Assembly (NCBI GenBank): GCA_018694115.1
Contig: JABHNB010000001.1
Coordinates: forward strand, 1 to 64,000
Direction: 5' to 3'
Source of the DNA: an archaeon
GTDB lineage: Archaea > Nanobdellota > Nanobdellia > Pacearchaeales > GW2011-AR1
DNA: 64,000 bases
How positions within the stretch are numbered: position 1 is the first letter of the stretch; each line of letters opens with the position of its first letter. Below the pieces are notes generated by a model that saw nothing but the letters and a program-made list of their open reading frames with translations, had not been told where the DNA came from and did not search any database. Positions 33,751 to 42,560 of the stretch are shown here, piece by piece. The position numbers and the translations under genes are program-made.

Positions 33751-35466
33751 ATGAAAAAAAGGAGGATTGCACCAATTGTCTTACTAGCTTTAGTTTGTTT
33801 GACCGTTTTTGTTTCTGCATCTGGACTTGATAATTTTCCTGGACCAACAGAAGTTCAAAAAGTTACTTCTGCTCACCCCAATTATGAAGAAATATCGCAA
33901 CAATATTCCTTATCTGGACCAGAATTATATGAGGTGACTTATCATATTAAAGCGGGGTGGAATTTCGTACCCTATTCTATTCTTAACGGAAGGGATGAAG
34001 TGACTGGAAAAGCAAGTTGTTGGAAGCAAGATGACCAAAGGGGGAATCTCCAGGCGACCATTTTAGAATATGTTTACATGCATGAGCCAGACATGTCTAT
34101 TTTACCTGAAAATCATGATAGTTATTATATTGGGGGAGAAACTGCAGAATGGGATTCACCCCCCCTATCCGATTATCAAAGTTCTATTTGGGGTATTTCA
34201 GAGCCAAACAAACAGATGACTCTTCCGATTAATTGGGTGTATTCTCCAGAGGATTGCGATTTTTTATTTTATTCTCGTTGGATTGACGAGCAAAATCTTG
34301 AAGAAACCTCTCAAGCACTAAAAGAAGGGAATATTCCTTGCACTTCAGAGTATTGTCCGTTGAAATTGGAAAAAGGATGGCAAGTAGTTCCCCAATTATT
34401 TCCGGGTTTTACTCTGAATGAAATAAAAGGAGATTGCATAATAGAAAGAGTTAACTTCTGGGATTCTACCGCACAAGTTTATGCAATTGGCGATGAAGAC
34501 GCCGCCTCATTTTTAGAAAACATAATGAATATCAAAATAGAAATTGAAGATTATTTCAAGCCTGTTTTGATGAAGGTGGGGGACGCGTGCACAATGGGAT
34601 TTGAAGCAGGGATAGATCCCTTGCAAAATTTTACTTGCGAAAATGTTCTGAATAATGGGCCTAGTGATTCCAAGGTAGATATAGTATTTATTTCAGATAG
34701 ATATACGGATATTAATTCTTGGACTCAGGACGTGGACTCAATGCTAGATTTTGAAGGAATTCAAGAAGGATTGTTTTCTGTTGAACCAATGAAATCCAAT
34801 AAGGAGAAGTTTAATGTTTGGAGAATTGATAAACTTGATAATGAATTCTATGATTTTGAATTTCACGGTTATAATGGGCCAGCAATAGTCGAAATGGCTG
34901 AAGAGATATGCGAGGATATCGATTTAACAATGGTAATCTTGGATAATGCCAATTATCCTAATTTTGAGGGAGGAATTGGGGGAAATTCTTTAGCAATGGT
35001 TGCTCGATATCGTATGGGTGAATTGAGCACTCGGGCCATGGTGCATGAATTTGGTCATGCCTTTGTAAACTTGGGAGATGAATATGAAAATGACTTACAA
35101 GCAGCCGATTATACCGAACGACCAAATATAGATTCGGAAGGTTGTCCTAAGTGGTGTTCTGGAGAGTTAAATGAAGAGGCTGATTGTTATGACGAGTACC
35201 TTGAGTTTAGAACTTGTTTATATAATGCTACAAACAATCTAACTGAAGAATACAGCGAAGAATGTAATTATAATAATATACTCACTAATTGTAATCTTGG
35301 TAAAGATTGTCAAGAGGGAACAGGGTGTTATTTTAATGCAAAAAGCGTAATAGCTTTTAGGTCTTCTGAAAGAAGTATAATGAAATATCCTAGCGAAGAT
35401 CCTTTCGAATTTAATACTATAAGCAAAGAAGCAATTTTAAATAAAATAAATTCTTTAAGCGAATAA
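33751..35466 (+). CDS. Secreted M64-like zinc protease
   Basis: 571 aa. A basic start MKKRR and a hydrophobic stretch (about residues 6-22) look like a signal peptide or anchor. The zinc site is MVHEFGHAFVNLGDEYE (about 431-447), HExxH plus GDE, as in the M64 IgA peptidase family. Cys-rich segments follow the active site and precede it, probably disulfides. ATG at 33751 preferred over TTG 33739. Its own TATA-like element TTTAAAG lies near 33721. Followed by two small membrane proteins that may be part of the same surface assembly. Confidence 0.7.
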   Translation: MKKRRIAPIVLLALVCLTVFVSASGLDNFPGPTEVQKVTSAHPNYEEISQQYSLSGPELYEVTYHIKAGWNFVPYSILNGRDEVTGKASCWKQDDQRGNLQATILEYVYMHEPDMSILPENHDSYYIGGETAEWDSPPLSDYQSSIWGISEPNKQMTLPINWVYSPEDCDFLFYSRWIDEQNLEETSQALKEGNIPCTSEYCPLKLEKGWQVVPQLFPGFTLNEIKGDCIIERVNFWDSTAQVYAIGDEDAASFLENIMNIKIEIEDYFKPVLMKVGDACTMGFEAGIDPLQNFTCENVLNNGPSDSKVDIVFISDRYTDINSWTQDVDSMLDFEGIQEGLFSVEPMKSNKEKFNVWRIDKLDNEFYDFEFHGYNGPAIVEMAEEICEDIDLTMVILDNANYPNFEGGIGGNSLAMVARYRMGELSTRAMVHEFGHAFVNLGDEYENDLQAADYTERPNIDSEGCPKWCSGELNEEADCYDEYLEFRTCLYNATNNLTEEYSEECNYNNILTNCNLGKDCQEGTGCYFNAKSVIAFRSSERSIMKYPSEDPFEFNTISKEAILNKINSLSE

Positions 35467-35472
35467 ATAAAA

Positions 35473-35925
35473 ATGGAAGAATATACACAACCTACTTCGG
35501 AAACAATAGAGAAAAAGAGTAAAACTTGGATTTGGATTCTAATTGTTGTAATCCTGATTGCCATAGGAGTTGGATCATATTTCTTGTTTGCGGACGATAA
35601 AAATCCGGATGTCTGCACAGATAGTGATGGCGGAGAAAATTATCAAATTAAAGGGTCAATTGATCTTCCGTCTAATGCCAGTCAAACGCCGGGAGAAGAT
35701 TCCTGCCAATTAAGTACCTATAATGAGAATCTTGGACAGTGGGAATACACAGATGTCGAAGATTGCCCTCCCAACACCAATAATGATGCTCCGAATAGCA
35801 ATGAAGACAGATGCATAGTACGCGAATTAGTTTGTGATTCTCCTGGCTCTTACCAATTTAAATCAAAATATTGCCCAAATGGGTGTGATGCTGGGGCTTG
35901 TGATATTGTTGAGGAATTAGTGTAA
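35473..35925 (+). CDS. Membrane-anchored Cys-rich surface protein
   Basis: 150 aa with one N-terminal helix (about residues 17-39) and an outer domain with CTDSDGGENYQIKGSID, DSCQL, DCPPN, CIV, LVCDSPGSY, CPNGCDAGACD: seven or more Cys in a DGG-type fold often seen in DPANN and CPR surface proteins. It begins 6 nt after the protease gene and is probably cotranscribed. Confidence 0.6.
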   Translation: MEEYTQPTSETIEKKSKTWIWILIVVILIAIGVGSYFLFADDKNPDVCTDSDGGENYQIKGSIDLPSNASQTPGEDSCQLSTYNENLGQWEYTDVEDCPPNTNNDAPNSNEDRCIVRELVCDSPGSYQFKSKYCPNGCDAGACDIVEELV

Positions 35926-35927
35926 AA

Positions 35928-36083
35928 ATGAAAAAACAAAAAAGGGGCGGAGTTGGAATGTGGATTTTGATAATCTTGATTTTGATTGCACTTGGCATCG
36001 GAGCATATTTCTTATTTGCGGGCGGTGGAGCTAGTGGTATTGGTGGAAGCTCGATACCTAGTCCTCCTGCTTTGCCTAGTTAA
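35928..36083 (+). CDS. Small membrane protein, 51 aa
   Basis: 51 aa: basic start MKKQKRGG, one strong hydrophobic helix closely resembling that of the preceding protein (IALGIGAYFLFAGG versus IAIGVGSYFLFADD), and a Gly/Ser/Pro-rich end. Two nt after the preceding stop, so part of the same transcript. It looks like a truncated paralogue of that gene. Confidence 0.6.
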   Translation: MKKQKRGGVGMWILIILILIALGIGAYFLFAGGGASGIGGSSIPSPPALPS

Positions 36084-36120
36084 AATAATTATACTTATCA
36101 AAATACTATAAAGTCTTACC

Positions 36121-36870
36121 TTAAAACTGCCTCTCGAATTCTTTCTTATGTTTCTTTATGAATCCATAGGATTTCTTTATGAAACTCTCAAAATCATTTC
36201 GTTCATCATAAAATTTTTGGAAGATCTCCAAAAGTAATTTTCCCTCAATTTTTATTTTTTTAATGTTATCATAAACAGAAATTTCCTTATTCTTATAGAT
36301 CTCTTGAATTTTTTTATCTTGTAAAATTATCCCAGGCATAACTTCACTCATCTTCCAGATAAGATGCGGATGTTCAAATTCCTTAGAATTGATTTTGGGA
36401 TAAACTTTCTTTAATTTTTCAAAGAAGATAAAATGAGAAAGCTCATGTAAAAATGTATCAATGATTCTTTTTTCATTAAATCTATAATAAACATCAAAAG
36501 CATTGTATTCTAAATATCTCGGGCAAACAGGACACAATGTAATTCTCGCAGTAAAATTTGAATGTTTTTTTGTCCATTTAATTTGGTGTAAGTCTTCGAA
36601 TGCCTTCATTATTTTATTATTTAATGGGGCCCATGCTTTTTTTGTCTTTTCAACTAATTTCTGCAATTTTTTCTTATTTTTCTTATTAAAACTTTCAAAA
36701 AACAATCTCAAATCTTCCTTTTCATTTTTTGATTTCTTTAAAATTTCTTTAAATTTTGGATATTGGGATAAACACCCTTTCCTAAACATATTATCAGATA
36801 GAACAAAATACTCAAGAATCCCAAGGTAGTCCTTTACTTCACCTAAAACAACTCTAACCTTTGGAATCAT
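36121..36870 (-). CDS. Putative zinc peptidase, 249 aa
   Basis: 249 aa. TFLHELSHFIFFEKL (about 144-158) is an HExxH zinc site, and an Asn/Glu-rich stretch follows. Two CxxC-type residues in LCPVCPRYLEY precede it. No signal peptide. Otherwise not recognised; could be a mobile-element or phage-related peptidase. Confidence 0.5.
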   Translation of the reverse strand: MIPKVRVVLGEVKDYLGILEYFVLSDNMFRKGCLSQYPKFKEILKKSKNEKEDLRLFFESFNKKNKKKLQKLVEKTKKAWAPLNNKIMKAFEDLHQIKWTKKHSNFTARITLCPVCPRYLEYNAFDVYYRFNEKRIIDTFLHELSHFIFFEKLKKVYPKINSKEFEHPHLIWKMSEVMPGIILQDKKIQEIYKNKEISVYDNIKKIKIEGKLLLEIFQKFYDERNDFESFIKKSYGFIKKHKKEFERQF

Positions 36871-36992
36871 ATGATTAGTTACTCATTGCGGTTTATAAAA
36901 TCTTATCTTATCCTGCCCTCTTGCCAATCTCTGCCCCTAGTGAATTCCTCTAAAATCGAAACATTTTTATATTCTATTCGTCTAATTAAAAC

Positions 36993-37062
36993 ATATAGAT
37001 GAAAGGACTCTGACGAAGACGGTCTTTGTGCCGCCAGTAGGATTGACGAGTCCCCGAGTCTA
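36993..37062 (+). ncRNA. Candidate structured RNA
   Basis: A non-coding block of about 70 nt with unusual GC for the region. GGACTC (37005-37010) pairs with GAGTCC (37048-37053), or alternatively ATAG/ACTC with GAGT/CTAT (up to 37062), giving two competing folds. A TATA-like TTTTTATATTC near 36965 lies 25-30 nt upstream of the block on the plus strand. CTGACGA occurs at 37010-37016, but I cannot complete a hammerhead core (no GAAA). Could be a small RNA or the leader of a neighbouring gene. Confidence 0.4.
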
Positions 37063-37078
37063 TTATTCGTTGTTCTCC

Positions 37079-37549
37079 CTAATACTCTTTTCGTCTTTCA
37101 ATATTAAGCATTGTATCAATTATCAAACTCATTTGATATTCGGGGGTACCATTTTTTAATTTGCTCTCTTGAATTATCTCTGTATTCCCCCCATCCACAA
37201 CATTCAAAAGTCTCTTAAAATGTTTGAACTGAAAATCATCAATAGAAACGAAGATAATGCAATGTTTATTTTTCTTGACAAATTCCAAAACTTCAGTGAA
37301 AATTGCCACATTATCCCTAATAGAAATTATTTTAGATTTCAATATGAACGAATCAATTTTTTCTCTAGTAAATAACTTCTTCATGGCCCTTAAGTATTCC
37401 CTCTTATGCTTTAGACTTCTGTAATGTTTCAACTTAATAATCTTAGGAAGTAATTCCTTAACCTTCTCTTTTCCAATTATGTTATACCCAATAAGGTTCT
37501 CAGAGAAGTCGATAAATATATAATAATCAAACTCTTTTCTATCCCTCAT
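37079..37549 (-). CDS. Hypothetical protein, 156 aa
   Basis: 156 aa. Starts with FDYYIFIDFSENLIGYNIIG, a beta-strand/Asp arrangement like NYN or other RNase-H-like folds; later HCIIFVSIDDFQFKHFKRLL and IQESKLKNGTPEYQMSL. A nuclease fold is possible but not shown. No close neighbour on the same strand. Divergent promoter region downstream of the candidate RNA. Confidence 0.4.
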   Translation of the reverse strand: MRDRKEFDYYIFIDFSENLIGYNIIGKEKVKELLPKIIKLKHYRSLKHKREYLRAMKKLFTREKIDSFILKSKIISIRDNVAIFTEVLEFVKKNKHCIIFVSIDDFQFKHFKRLLNVVDGGNTEIIQESKLKNGTPEYQMSLIIDTMLNIERRKEY

Positions 37550-37614
37550 TACGTTATTAGAGTTGTAGAGTTTTTAGTGTTTTCTGTCACTAATCTGGGG
37601 ACCCGTAATATCTA

Positions 37615-38076
37615 TTATCTTATCATCCTAACATCGTTCCTAGGCACACCAAAACGCCCCATCAAATATTCTCTCGCTTCTACTTCATCCGGATGAAACT
37701 CGACAGATTTATCCAACGCATTCCATATTCTAACTCTCTCAAGATATCCTTCAAAAATTGCATGATTAGGAGTAACCAACCGAACTAACTCTAATTCAGA
37801 ACAATGTGAAAAATCAAAAACCTTTCTATCACCAACCAATTTAAAACCATACGGATCAACACGGTTAATACTATCTGGAATTCCCAAACCCAAATAAGGA
37901 ATAGGATTTTCTTCATTAGGCGACAAATACTGGGCCAAAAGAGAATGCCCTGCGCCAGAACTACGAGCAATATCCTCCATCTTATCACTTGTAAACACCG
38001 GATTTTTCTCACAACCTCTAGCAAGAGTTTTAAGTAACCTCTCTGCAGAATCACCAGCGTTCCAGTCCTTATCCAT
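37615..38076 (-). CDS. Hypothetical protein, 153 aa
   Basis: 153 aa, soluble, mixed alpha/beta. No motif recognised. ATATATAAATATT lies just upstream of the 38076 start, a good TATA region. Lies between an unknown protein and the permuted GTPase on the same strand. Confidence 0.45.
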   Translation of the reverse strand: MDKDWNAGDSAERLLKTLARGCEKNPVFTSDKMEDIARSSGAGHSLLAQYLSPNEENPIPYLGLGIPDSINRVDPYGFKLVGDRKVFDFSHCSELELVRLVTPNHAIFEGYLERVRIWNALDKSVEFHPDEVEAREYLMGRFGVPRNDVRMIR

Positions 38077-38124
38077 AAACCTAATGAAATTCCATTATAT
38101 ATAAATATTATTATACTCTATTTC

Positions 38125-39144
38125 TTATCTTATCCGACCCTCTTGCCAATCCCTAAGCACTAACCTAGAAGTCCGATCAATGTCAACCTTTCCGCCCTTA
38201 CCTAAGAACCCTTTCTTTTTGCCGAGTTCTTCGATTAAAACCTCTGGGTCTCCCTCAGCGTCGATACCATAGAAGCCTTCAATAATCTTGGAGTTCTTTT
38301 CGGCTTCGTCGATTACGGCTTGTTCTTTATCTGTGATTTTCTTAGGATCTTTAGGTGCTGGGGCGTTCATTAGATAATAAATTACATCTTCGGGATCTTT
38401 TACGTCGGAGTATGTTCTGCCACCTACTTTGACATCAGCTGCGAAGCTTTTTGTTTCTGTTGAGTATTTATCTGCAGGGATTACTCCGGGAGTGTCTAGA
38501 ATAAGAATATCCTCTGATAGGCGGATCTTTTGCATACCTTTGGTGAAGCCTGCTTGTTTTGCGGTCTTGGCAGCACCCCTTCTTGTGATGAAATTGATTA
38601 CGGAGCTCTTACCTGCATTGGGATAGCCAATTACTCCAACATGGATACGCCTTTTGCCTCCGAGGTCTTTGACTATTTCACCTTTTGTTCTTTTGGCCTT
38701 TCTATCTCGGGCTTTTTTATCTTCAATGACACTAAATTTACCCTTCTTTTCTTCTTTTGGGGCTTTGGTATCCTTTCTTGTTGCGAGGATTCTCTTAGCT
38801 TCCATCTTTATTCGGCTTTTGATATCTCTAAGTCCTGTTCCCTTGGTTGTAGAGGTAAAGACATAGGGTTTCATCCACTGTGGGATTTGTTTTTCTAGCT
38901 CTTTTTTATCTACTAGATCTACTTTGTTAAAGACATAGATTAGAAGTTTTTTCTTCCTTAGGACATCTTCCTCTACAGTTATGTTTCTGGTCTCTTCGAT
39001 GTATCTTGCGTCTAGGACTTCTAGGATTATATCTGAGATTCTAACTACGTCTTTCATAACATCGGGATATTTGCTCCGCTGTTTCTTAATTTTGGCAATT
39101 CGACCAGTATGCCTGGATCCGAATGAATATCTTACTCTTACCAT
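38125..39144 (-). CDS. Circularly permuted GTPase (YlqF/NOG-like)
   Basis: 339 aa from MVRVRYSF at 39144; the upstream in-frame extension to 39246 would cross the promoter region (AAGTTTTTAAACTCCC). Motif order is permuted: VFNKVDL (G4) near residue 81, a G5-like segment, then GYPNAGKSS (G1) near 168 and DTPGVI (G3) near 215. Fits the YlqF/NOG2 group that matures the large ribosomal subunit. It has a basic linker KKARDRKAKRTKG. It is the second such protein besides the fragment at 1-450. Confidence 0.85.
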   Translation of the reverse strand: MVRVRYSFGSRHTGRIAKIKKQRSKYPDVMKDVVRISDIILEVLDARYIEETRNITVEEDVLRKKKLLIYVFNKVDLVDKKELEKQIPQWMKPYVFTSTTKGTGLRDIKSRIKMEAKRILATRKDTKAPKEEKKGKFSVIEDKKARDRKAKRTKGEIVKDLGGKRRIHVGVIGYPNAGKSSVINFITRRGAAKTAKQAGFTKGMQKIRLSEDILILDTPGVIPADKYSTETKSFAADVKVGGRTYSDVKDPEDVIYYLMNAPAPKDPKKITDKEQAVIDEAEKNSKIIEGFYGIDAEGDPEVLIEELGKKKGFLGKGGKVDIDRTSRLVLRDWQEGRIR

Positions 39145-39215
39145 AATGTATTGAGGGGAAGGGAGTTTAAAAACTTGTATTAGTCGGAGGTCACATTTAA
39201 ATATGGGAAATTGGG

Positions 39216-39247
39216 GGTGACCACAAGTAATATAAAGCGTGGTCACC
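39216..39247 (+). promoter_or_regulatory. Inverted repeat framing the Fic promoter TATA
   Basis: GGTGACCAC (39216-39224) and GTGGTCACC (39239-39247) are exact 9-bp inverted arms with the TATA box AATATAAAG (39229-39237) in the loop region. The ATG at 39258 follows 20 nt after the TATA. A bound dimer would occlude the TATA. An equal pair occurs after the gene's stop codon. Confidence 0.75.
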
Positions 39248-39257
39248 TAAATATATT

Positions 39258-40190
39258 ATGTTTATTGAAAAAAGAAAAGATGGGAAACAATATCTTGTTC
39301 ATTCTTTTAGAGAAGGAAACAAAGTCAATAAAGTTAGAAAATTTTTAGGAAAAAACCTTTCTAAAAAAGAGCTTAATAAAAGAGAAGAGATTGCCAAGAG
39401 ATTAATTTTAGAAGAGATTAATTTATACAAGATCATAGAGGATCCACTAAAAGTTGAACTGAGTAAGGAAGAAATTGAATTTATAAAAAATCTTCAAGAG
39501 AAAGAAAATCTAAAAGTTGTTCACTTATCCAAGGCACAATGGGAAAGGTTCTCAGAATTATTTACCTATAATACCAATGCGATCGAAGGGAGTCAATTAA
39601 CAGAAAGAGAAGTTGAAAATATATTGGAAGATAATGTTGCCCCAAAAGATGCCACAAAAGAAGATGTCGAGGAAACTTATGGGGTGAACGAGGCAATAGA
39701 ATTTATTAGATCAACTAAAGATCATCTATCAATTGACTTAATAAAAGAATTACATAAAATTGTTTTTAAGAAATCAAAAAGCTTTGCGGGTAATTTTAGA
39801 AAAGAAGGTGAAGATGTAGTCATAATGGATGGAAATCGGAGGATTGTTCATCATGGGGCACCTCCGGAAAGGGTTTCTTATCTTTTGAGGAAATTAATTC
39901 AATGGTATGCCAAAAATAAGAAAAAATATCCTGCACTTATTTTAGCAACTGTCGTTCATAATCAATTTGAAAACATTCACCCATTTGCAGATGGCAATGG
40001 AAGGGTTGGGAGATTACTCCTCAATAATATTTTAATAAAAAATAAGTTGCCTCCGGTAGATATTAGTTTGAAAAATAGATTTGAATACTACGAAACGCTC
40101 CAGGAATATGAGAATAAAAATAATTTAAGGCCATCAATAGATTTAATCATAAAAGAATACAAGAGGATCAAAAAGCTTTCTAAGAAATAG
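39258..40190 (+). CDS. Fic-domain protein, class II-like
   Basis: 310 aa. The Fic core is canonical, HPFADGNGRVGR (about 234-245); an N-terminal inhibitory-helix motif TNAIEG (about 106-111) is present. Probably transfers AMP (or another nucleotide) to target proteins after release from self-inhibition. The N-terminal ninety residues parallel those of the Fic at 5915. Both sides of the gene carry GGTGACCAC/GTGGTCACC pairs, the second starting on its stop codon. Confidence 0.85.
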   Translation: MFIEKRKDGKQYLVHSFREGNKVNKVRKFLGKNLSKKELNKREEIAKRLILEEINLYKIIEDPLKVELSKEEIEFIKNLQEKENLKVVHLSKAQWERFSELFTYNTNAIEGSQLTEREVENILEDNVAPKDATKEDVEETYGVNEAIEFIRSTKDHLSIDLIKELHKIVFKKSKSFAGNFRKEGEDVVIMDGNRRIVHHGAPPERVSYLLRKLIQWYAKNKKKYPALILATVVHNQFENIHPFADGNGRVGRLLLNNILIKNKLPPVDISLKNRFEYYETLQEYENKNNLRPSIDLIIKEYKRIKKLSKK

Positions 40191-40219
40191 GTGACCACTG
40201 CTTAGTTATTGTGGTCACC
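40190..40219. repeat. Inverted repeat after the Fic gene
   Basis: GGTGACCAC (40190-40198, using the G of the TAG stop) and GTGGTCACC (40211-40219) with a 12-nt spacer. The arms are the same as those at 39216-39247. The spacer lacks a TATA box. It could be a second operator, a terminator, or the trace of a cassette boundary. Confidence 0.7.
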
Positions 40220-40246
40220 TGAATTGCTGTTGCGAGACATCTTTCT

Positions 40247-40795
40247 TCATACGCAACTTCTTATTTTTTTAGCTCCAGAATGTTTTTGTCTTTTCTCTTT
40301 GATTTCTTTTAGTATCGCATTGATTACTTGTTTGAGGGATTTGTCGCTGGTATCAATTAAGATATCTTCTTTATCTAGATTTTTTAATCCTTCTTTTGAT
40401 TGATCAATAAAATGTTTCTTTGGCATTGTATCTTTTTTTCTTGCTTTATTCCTCTTTAGTGCATTTTCTAGATTAACGTCTAAGAAGAAAGAGTAAATCT
40501 TGTAATTATGTTTCTTTAGATAATCTTTTAGATATTTCTTGACTGTGGATTGTTTGGATTCTTGCAATACGAAATTTATTGCACCAATTTTCTTTATTGC
40601 TTCTCGCATAATATGGTATGTTGCAGATTTTGCTACCTTGTTGTGCCGACGATCTTTAAGATTTAATGGTTCAAACATCTCTTTTATTTTCCAGATGTCT
40701 ACGAAGGCAAAGTTTGGAAGGACTTTTGCTAGTTCAAAAGAAATGGTAGTTTTCCCAGCACCGCTCTTACCTCTGATTATCACAATCTTTTTCAT
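40247..40795 (-). CDS. P-loop kinase, AAA_33-like
   Basis: 182 aa from ATG 40795 (the ORF extends 15 codons further without a reason). Walker A is RGKSGAGKTTIS (about 7-18). A D-x-W segment FVDIWKIKEMF and a C-terminal DILIDTSDKSL fit small ATP-dependent kinases of nucleosides, antibiotics or polynucleotide ends. Convergent with the Fic gene. Confidence 0.65.
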   Translation of the reverse strand: MKKIVIIRGKSGAGKTTISFELAKVLPNFAFVDIWKIKEMFEPLNLKDRRHNKVAKSATYHIMREAIKKIGAINFVLQESKQSTVKKYLKDYLKKHNYKIYSFFLDVNLENALKRNKARKKDTMPKKHFIDQSKEGLKNLDKEDILIDTSDKSLKQVINAILKEIKEKRQKHSGAKKIRSCV

Positions 40796-40889
40796 ATTTA
40801 AGGTATGTTGGAAGTAGTTTAAATAATTATTGAAGATCACTTGGCATATATACGAAGATTTAAAAGGATTAACTTACTAAAAAGATTAA

Positions 40890-40971
40890 TTAAGTCCGTG
40901 GGGATAGGAAACTAACCCCATGATAGGTTCTTAACTCTTAATAAACTACTTAAATCCTCCAACCTTGGAGG
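40890..40971 (+). promoter_or_regulatory. Leader with two hairpins; the second hides the ribosome site
   Basis: CCTCCAA (40956-40962) and TTGGAGG (40965-40971) are exact reverse complements with only 2 nt between; the GGAGG half is the ribosome binding site for the ATG at 40976 (4 nt apart). Melting or a ligand would be needed for translation. Upstream, TGGGG (40903-ish) and CCCCA (40919-ish) form another hairpin. TTAAAT near 40951 and other AT blocks could be a TATA box. Confidence 0.55.
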
Positions 40972-40975
40972 AATT

Positions 40976-41314
40976 ATGGTCTTCGAACATTCCGTAGATG
41001 AGAAGATAAGCAAGAAAAAATTCTCTTCTATGATTTCTAAATTTGATATTGAAGATATTGAGGTAACGGACCATGCATTATTTAGGTTAAATGAAAAACA
41101 AAGAAAGGTATACTCTGGGGATATTTTGAAGAAGATGATTATAGAGAAAGAGCCTATAGAAATATGTAAGCAAATGAATGATAATTTGGCAATTATTTAT
41201 TTTTTTGAGAATAATAGAAAAATAAAGATCCTAATAAGAATATCTTCTAATAAGATTTATATAGTTACTTTCTATATATTAAATAGGGAACAGGAGGAGA
41301 AGGTTGGAAAATGA
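40976..41314 (+). CDS. DUF4258-type toxin-like protein
   Basis: 112 aa. VTDHALFRLNEKQRKVYS (about 31-48) and NLAIIYFF ... KIKILIRISS ... YIVTFY are the DUF4258 pattern (HA-x-x-R, then beta strands), predicted RNA-cutting toxins of type II systems. It overlaps the DUF2283-type gene by 4 nt. The hairpin over its ribosome site suggests controlled expression. Confidence 0.65.
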   Translation: MVFEHSVDEKISKKKFSSMISKFDIEDIEVTDHALFRLNEKQRKVYSGDILKKMIIEKEPIEICKQMNDNLAIIYFFENNRKIKILIRISSNKIYIVTFYILNREQEEKVGK

Positions 41315-41685
41315 AAGGAATTAGAAAATTAAAGGGATCCGGGAAAATAGACTATGATCAGGTAAATGATATTCTCTTTTTTAAGGTAGATGGGAGAGAG
41401 TATTCTCATTCTGTGGAATTACTAGGATATGTTATTGATTTAGACACTGAAGGATTTGTAGTAGGCTTACAGATATTTGATGCTTCAAGGTACTTTAATA
41501 TCCCCAAAATAGCCCTAAGACAAGTTAATGAATGGAATTTTGAAGCCTCACTTATTGATGGCGTTTTACAAGTTAAACTATCTTTCAATCTAGTTATTCG
41601 TAATAGAATTGTTGAAAAAAGTCCGATTTTGGTTCAAAAAATTGAGCAACCCCTTCCAAATTCTAGAATGATGTGTGTTGCTTAG
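41311..41685 (+). CDS. DUF2283-type antitoxin-like protein
   Basis: 124 aa. DYDQVNDILFFKVDGREYSHS and YVIDLDTEGFVVGLQIFDAS are the DUF2283 signature. DUF2283 is paired with DUF4258 in predicted toxin-antitoxin systems. The C-terminal half is longer than the usual 60-80 aa unit and may bind the toxin. Coupled by ATGA overlap to the partner. Confidence 0.7.
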   Translation: MKGIRKLKGSGKIDYDQVNDILFFKVDGREYSHSVELLGYVIDLDTEGFVVGLQIFDASRYFNIPKIALRQVNEWNFEASLIDGVLQVKLSFNLVIRNRIVEKSPILVQKIEQPLPNSRMMCVA

Positions 41686-41718
41686 AGATAACTAGGCCCA
41701 GGTTGCTGCGGTTGAAGA

Positions 41719-42468
41719 TCACTTAGCTTGTTTCCATAGAAGTTCAAAGTGTTTCTTGTAATTGTTAACGATATCAACATTTCTTATTGCGAAGCAAAGG
41801 GGATTCTTTCCAAAAACTAATATGCCGACTTCTTCATCATTGAAATCGATTGCCACTGGAGTTGTTAATTCTTTTGGGAGAACTTTAACCTGAGTAATCT
41901 TGGATTTTGTTCTTTCTTGAGCATACATTCTTGCATCATTATTATAGAGAATTTTGTATTTTATTCCTCTTTTAATTCTTCTTTTATGCCATTCAATGTA
42001 ATAGGGGTTTAGAGCTTCGTTACCTTGTATGGGGGCACCCATCGTGTAGATTGTTTGGCCCTTCTTAGAATTTTTTAATAATCTTTCAGTAAAGGTCTTG
42101 ATTCCCTTAATTCCTTGTAAGATTTCTGCTTGTTGCTTTACTTCATGAGATTCAAAGATATTCTGTAGTGAAGGAAGAAGATTGTTGAGCTCTTTCTTTT
42201 TGCTTTCAAGCTCTTTTTCTTGCTCTTGGATGTTATGTTTAAGCATTTCGGGGGATTTTGCCTCAAAGCTTCTTCGATTATTCTCAATTACTACTCCAAT
42301 AAGGCCTTTTTTGTTTAATCTATCTAGGATATTGTAAACTTTAGAATTGGAGACATGTGCTTCCTTGATGATATCCCCAATTGTAGATTTCCCAATTCTA
42401 AGTAGTGTTAGGTATACTCTTGATTCTCCTTCGGTTAATCCAAATTTTTCAAGTGTTTTTGCATCCAT
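41719..42468 (-). CDS. TrmB-family transcriptional regulator
   Basis: 249 aa. N-terminal winged HTH (LTEGESRVYLTLLRIGKSTIG, then HVSNSKVYNILDRLNKKGL), a coiled-coil linker (about 80-110) and a C-terminal sensor of the TrmB/PLD-like type. TrmB proteins respond to sugars or other ligands. It lies divergent to the NAD synthetase operon with 92 nt between, so it may control it. Confidence 0.85.
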   Translation of the reverse strand: MDAKTLEKFGLTEGESRVYLTLLRIGKSTIGDIIKEAHVSNSKVYNILDRLNKKGLIGVVIENNRRSFEAKSPEMLKHNIQEQEKELESKKKELNNLLPSLQNIFESHEVKQQAEILQGIKGIKTFTERLLKNSKKGQTIYTMGAPIQGNEALNPYYIEWHKRRIKRGIKYKILYNNDARMYAQERTKSKITQVKVLPKELTTPVAIDFNDEEVGILVFGKNPLCFAIRNVDIVNNYKKHFELLWKQAK

Positions 42469-42560
42469 GATATTAGATGTTTTGATGTTATTTAAAGTTT
42501 ATTGTTTCGCCCCACCCGGGAGGGGAGAATGTTTATATATGAAAGTAATGTTACTATTAT

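Noticed and set aside
36998-37062. Hammerhead ribozyme reading of CTGACGA near 37010
   Set aside because: The first core strand fits, but no GAAA segment follows and stems do not close as required.
28479-37587. 18-bp match TTTTTAGTGTTTTCTGTC at 28479 and 37570
   Set aside because: One copy lies in coding sequence, the other in a spacer; AT-rich words recur often here, so I see no common element.
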